From contig NC_030680.2 in the NCBI RefSeq assembly GCF_000004195.4, forward strand, positions 140,677,545-140,741,544: a stretch of DNA of 64,000 nucleotides, written 5' to 3'. Origin of the DNA: Xenopus tropicalis (lineage: Eukaryota > Chordata > Amphibia > Anura > Pipidae). The notes under the pieces are model-generated. The model was not told the origin of the DNA and made no database searches. It saw nothing but the letters and a program-made list of their open reading frames with translations. Made by a program: the position numbers and the translations under genes. Positions 63,762 to 64,000 of this stretch are shown here, piece after piece (the first letter of the stretch is position 1; the number at the start of each line of letters is the position of its first letter).

Positions 63762-64000
63762 TTAAAGGGGTCGTTCACCCAGGTGCTATTTTAAGGCAAT
63801 TTGCAATTGGGCTTCATTTTGCTATTTCAGCAGCTATGTAGCTGCTAGGGTCCAAATTACCGTAGCAACCAGCCATTGGTTTAAATGGGAAACTGGAATA
63901 TGAATAGGAGAGGGTGATAAGTAATAAAAAGAAAAAATAACATTAAAATTGTAAGACCAATAGTTTTTTTTGGCTGCTGGAGTCAGCGACCCCCATTTTA
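63762..64000 (+). mobile_element. TTAA-type MITE, GGTTCACC subfamily, cut by the window edge
   Basis: TTAAAGGGGTCGTTCACCC at the left, continuing through GTAGCTGCTAGGGTCC and GGCTGCTGGAGTCAGCGACC. The right end is outside the window. Related to 15851-16177 and 27588-27750. Confidence 0.82.

Noticed and set aside
28943..64000. A second foxp1 exon (Ala-Leu-Gln plus poly-Q) downstream
   Set aside because: I looked for a CAG/CAA-rich exon after an acceptor and found none. The next intron is probably longer than the window.
1..64000. Transposase or reverse transcriptase genes
   Set aside because: No frame shows hAT, Harbinger, piggyBac, LINE or Penelope protein features. All elements are non-autonomous or fragments.

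Overview
The window looks like frog nuclear DNA, most probably Xenopus (X. tropicalis is my best guess; X. laevis is not excluded). The evidence is its repeat content: many short non-autonomous DNA transposons with clean target-site duplications, TTAA-ended MITEs of the kind described as the Xenopus T2 family, and TIR elements that carry internal tandem repeats. No bacterial, organellar or viral features were seen.

I can support only one coding exon: 28764-28942 (+), with the ATG at 28775. It encodes the first 56 residues of a FOXP1 orthologue. An in-frame TGA lies six bases before the ATG, a pyrimidine tract and AG precede the exon, and a phase-0 GT donor follows it immediately after the first poly-glutamine codons. 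The rest of the window is therefore best read as the two large foxp1 introns flanking the start-codon exon. No further foxp1 exon was recognised. The other open frames lie in satellites, transposons or unique intron, and none resembles a protein.

Layout. 0-14 kb: fold-back elements, a near-perfect 447-bp TTAA palindrome, an array of an 82-bp satellite, and a dense set of TAA/TTA-flanked (PIF/Harbinger-like), TTAA-flanked (piggyBac/T2-like) and 8-bp-TSD (hAT-like) MITEs, several nested. 14-28 kb: more of the same, with 130-bp and about 160-bp tandem repeats. 28.3-28.9 kb: the foxp1 exon with non-repetitive flanks. 29-44 kb: hAT and Harbinger-like MITEs and a 94-bp satellite. 44.3-46 kb: about 28 copies of a 51-bp unit that continues into the body of a SINE/L2-like retroposon. 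46-51 kb: more repeats. 51.1-51.7 kb: a 26-bp G-rich minisatellite. 54.5-56.8 kb: the 94-bp and 82-bp satellites again, both in the opposite orientation to their first copies. 57-64 kb: further MITEs, ending with a nested hAT pair and a TTAA element cut by the window edge.

The repeats have no visible functional link to foxp1. Their value is as a readable record of insertion order: at least seven insertions into other repeats, most with matching TSDs, and several cases where a piece of a transposon or retroposon has become a tandem array.
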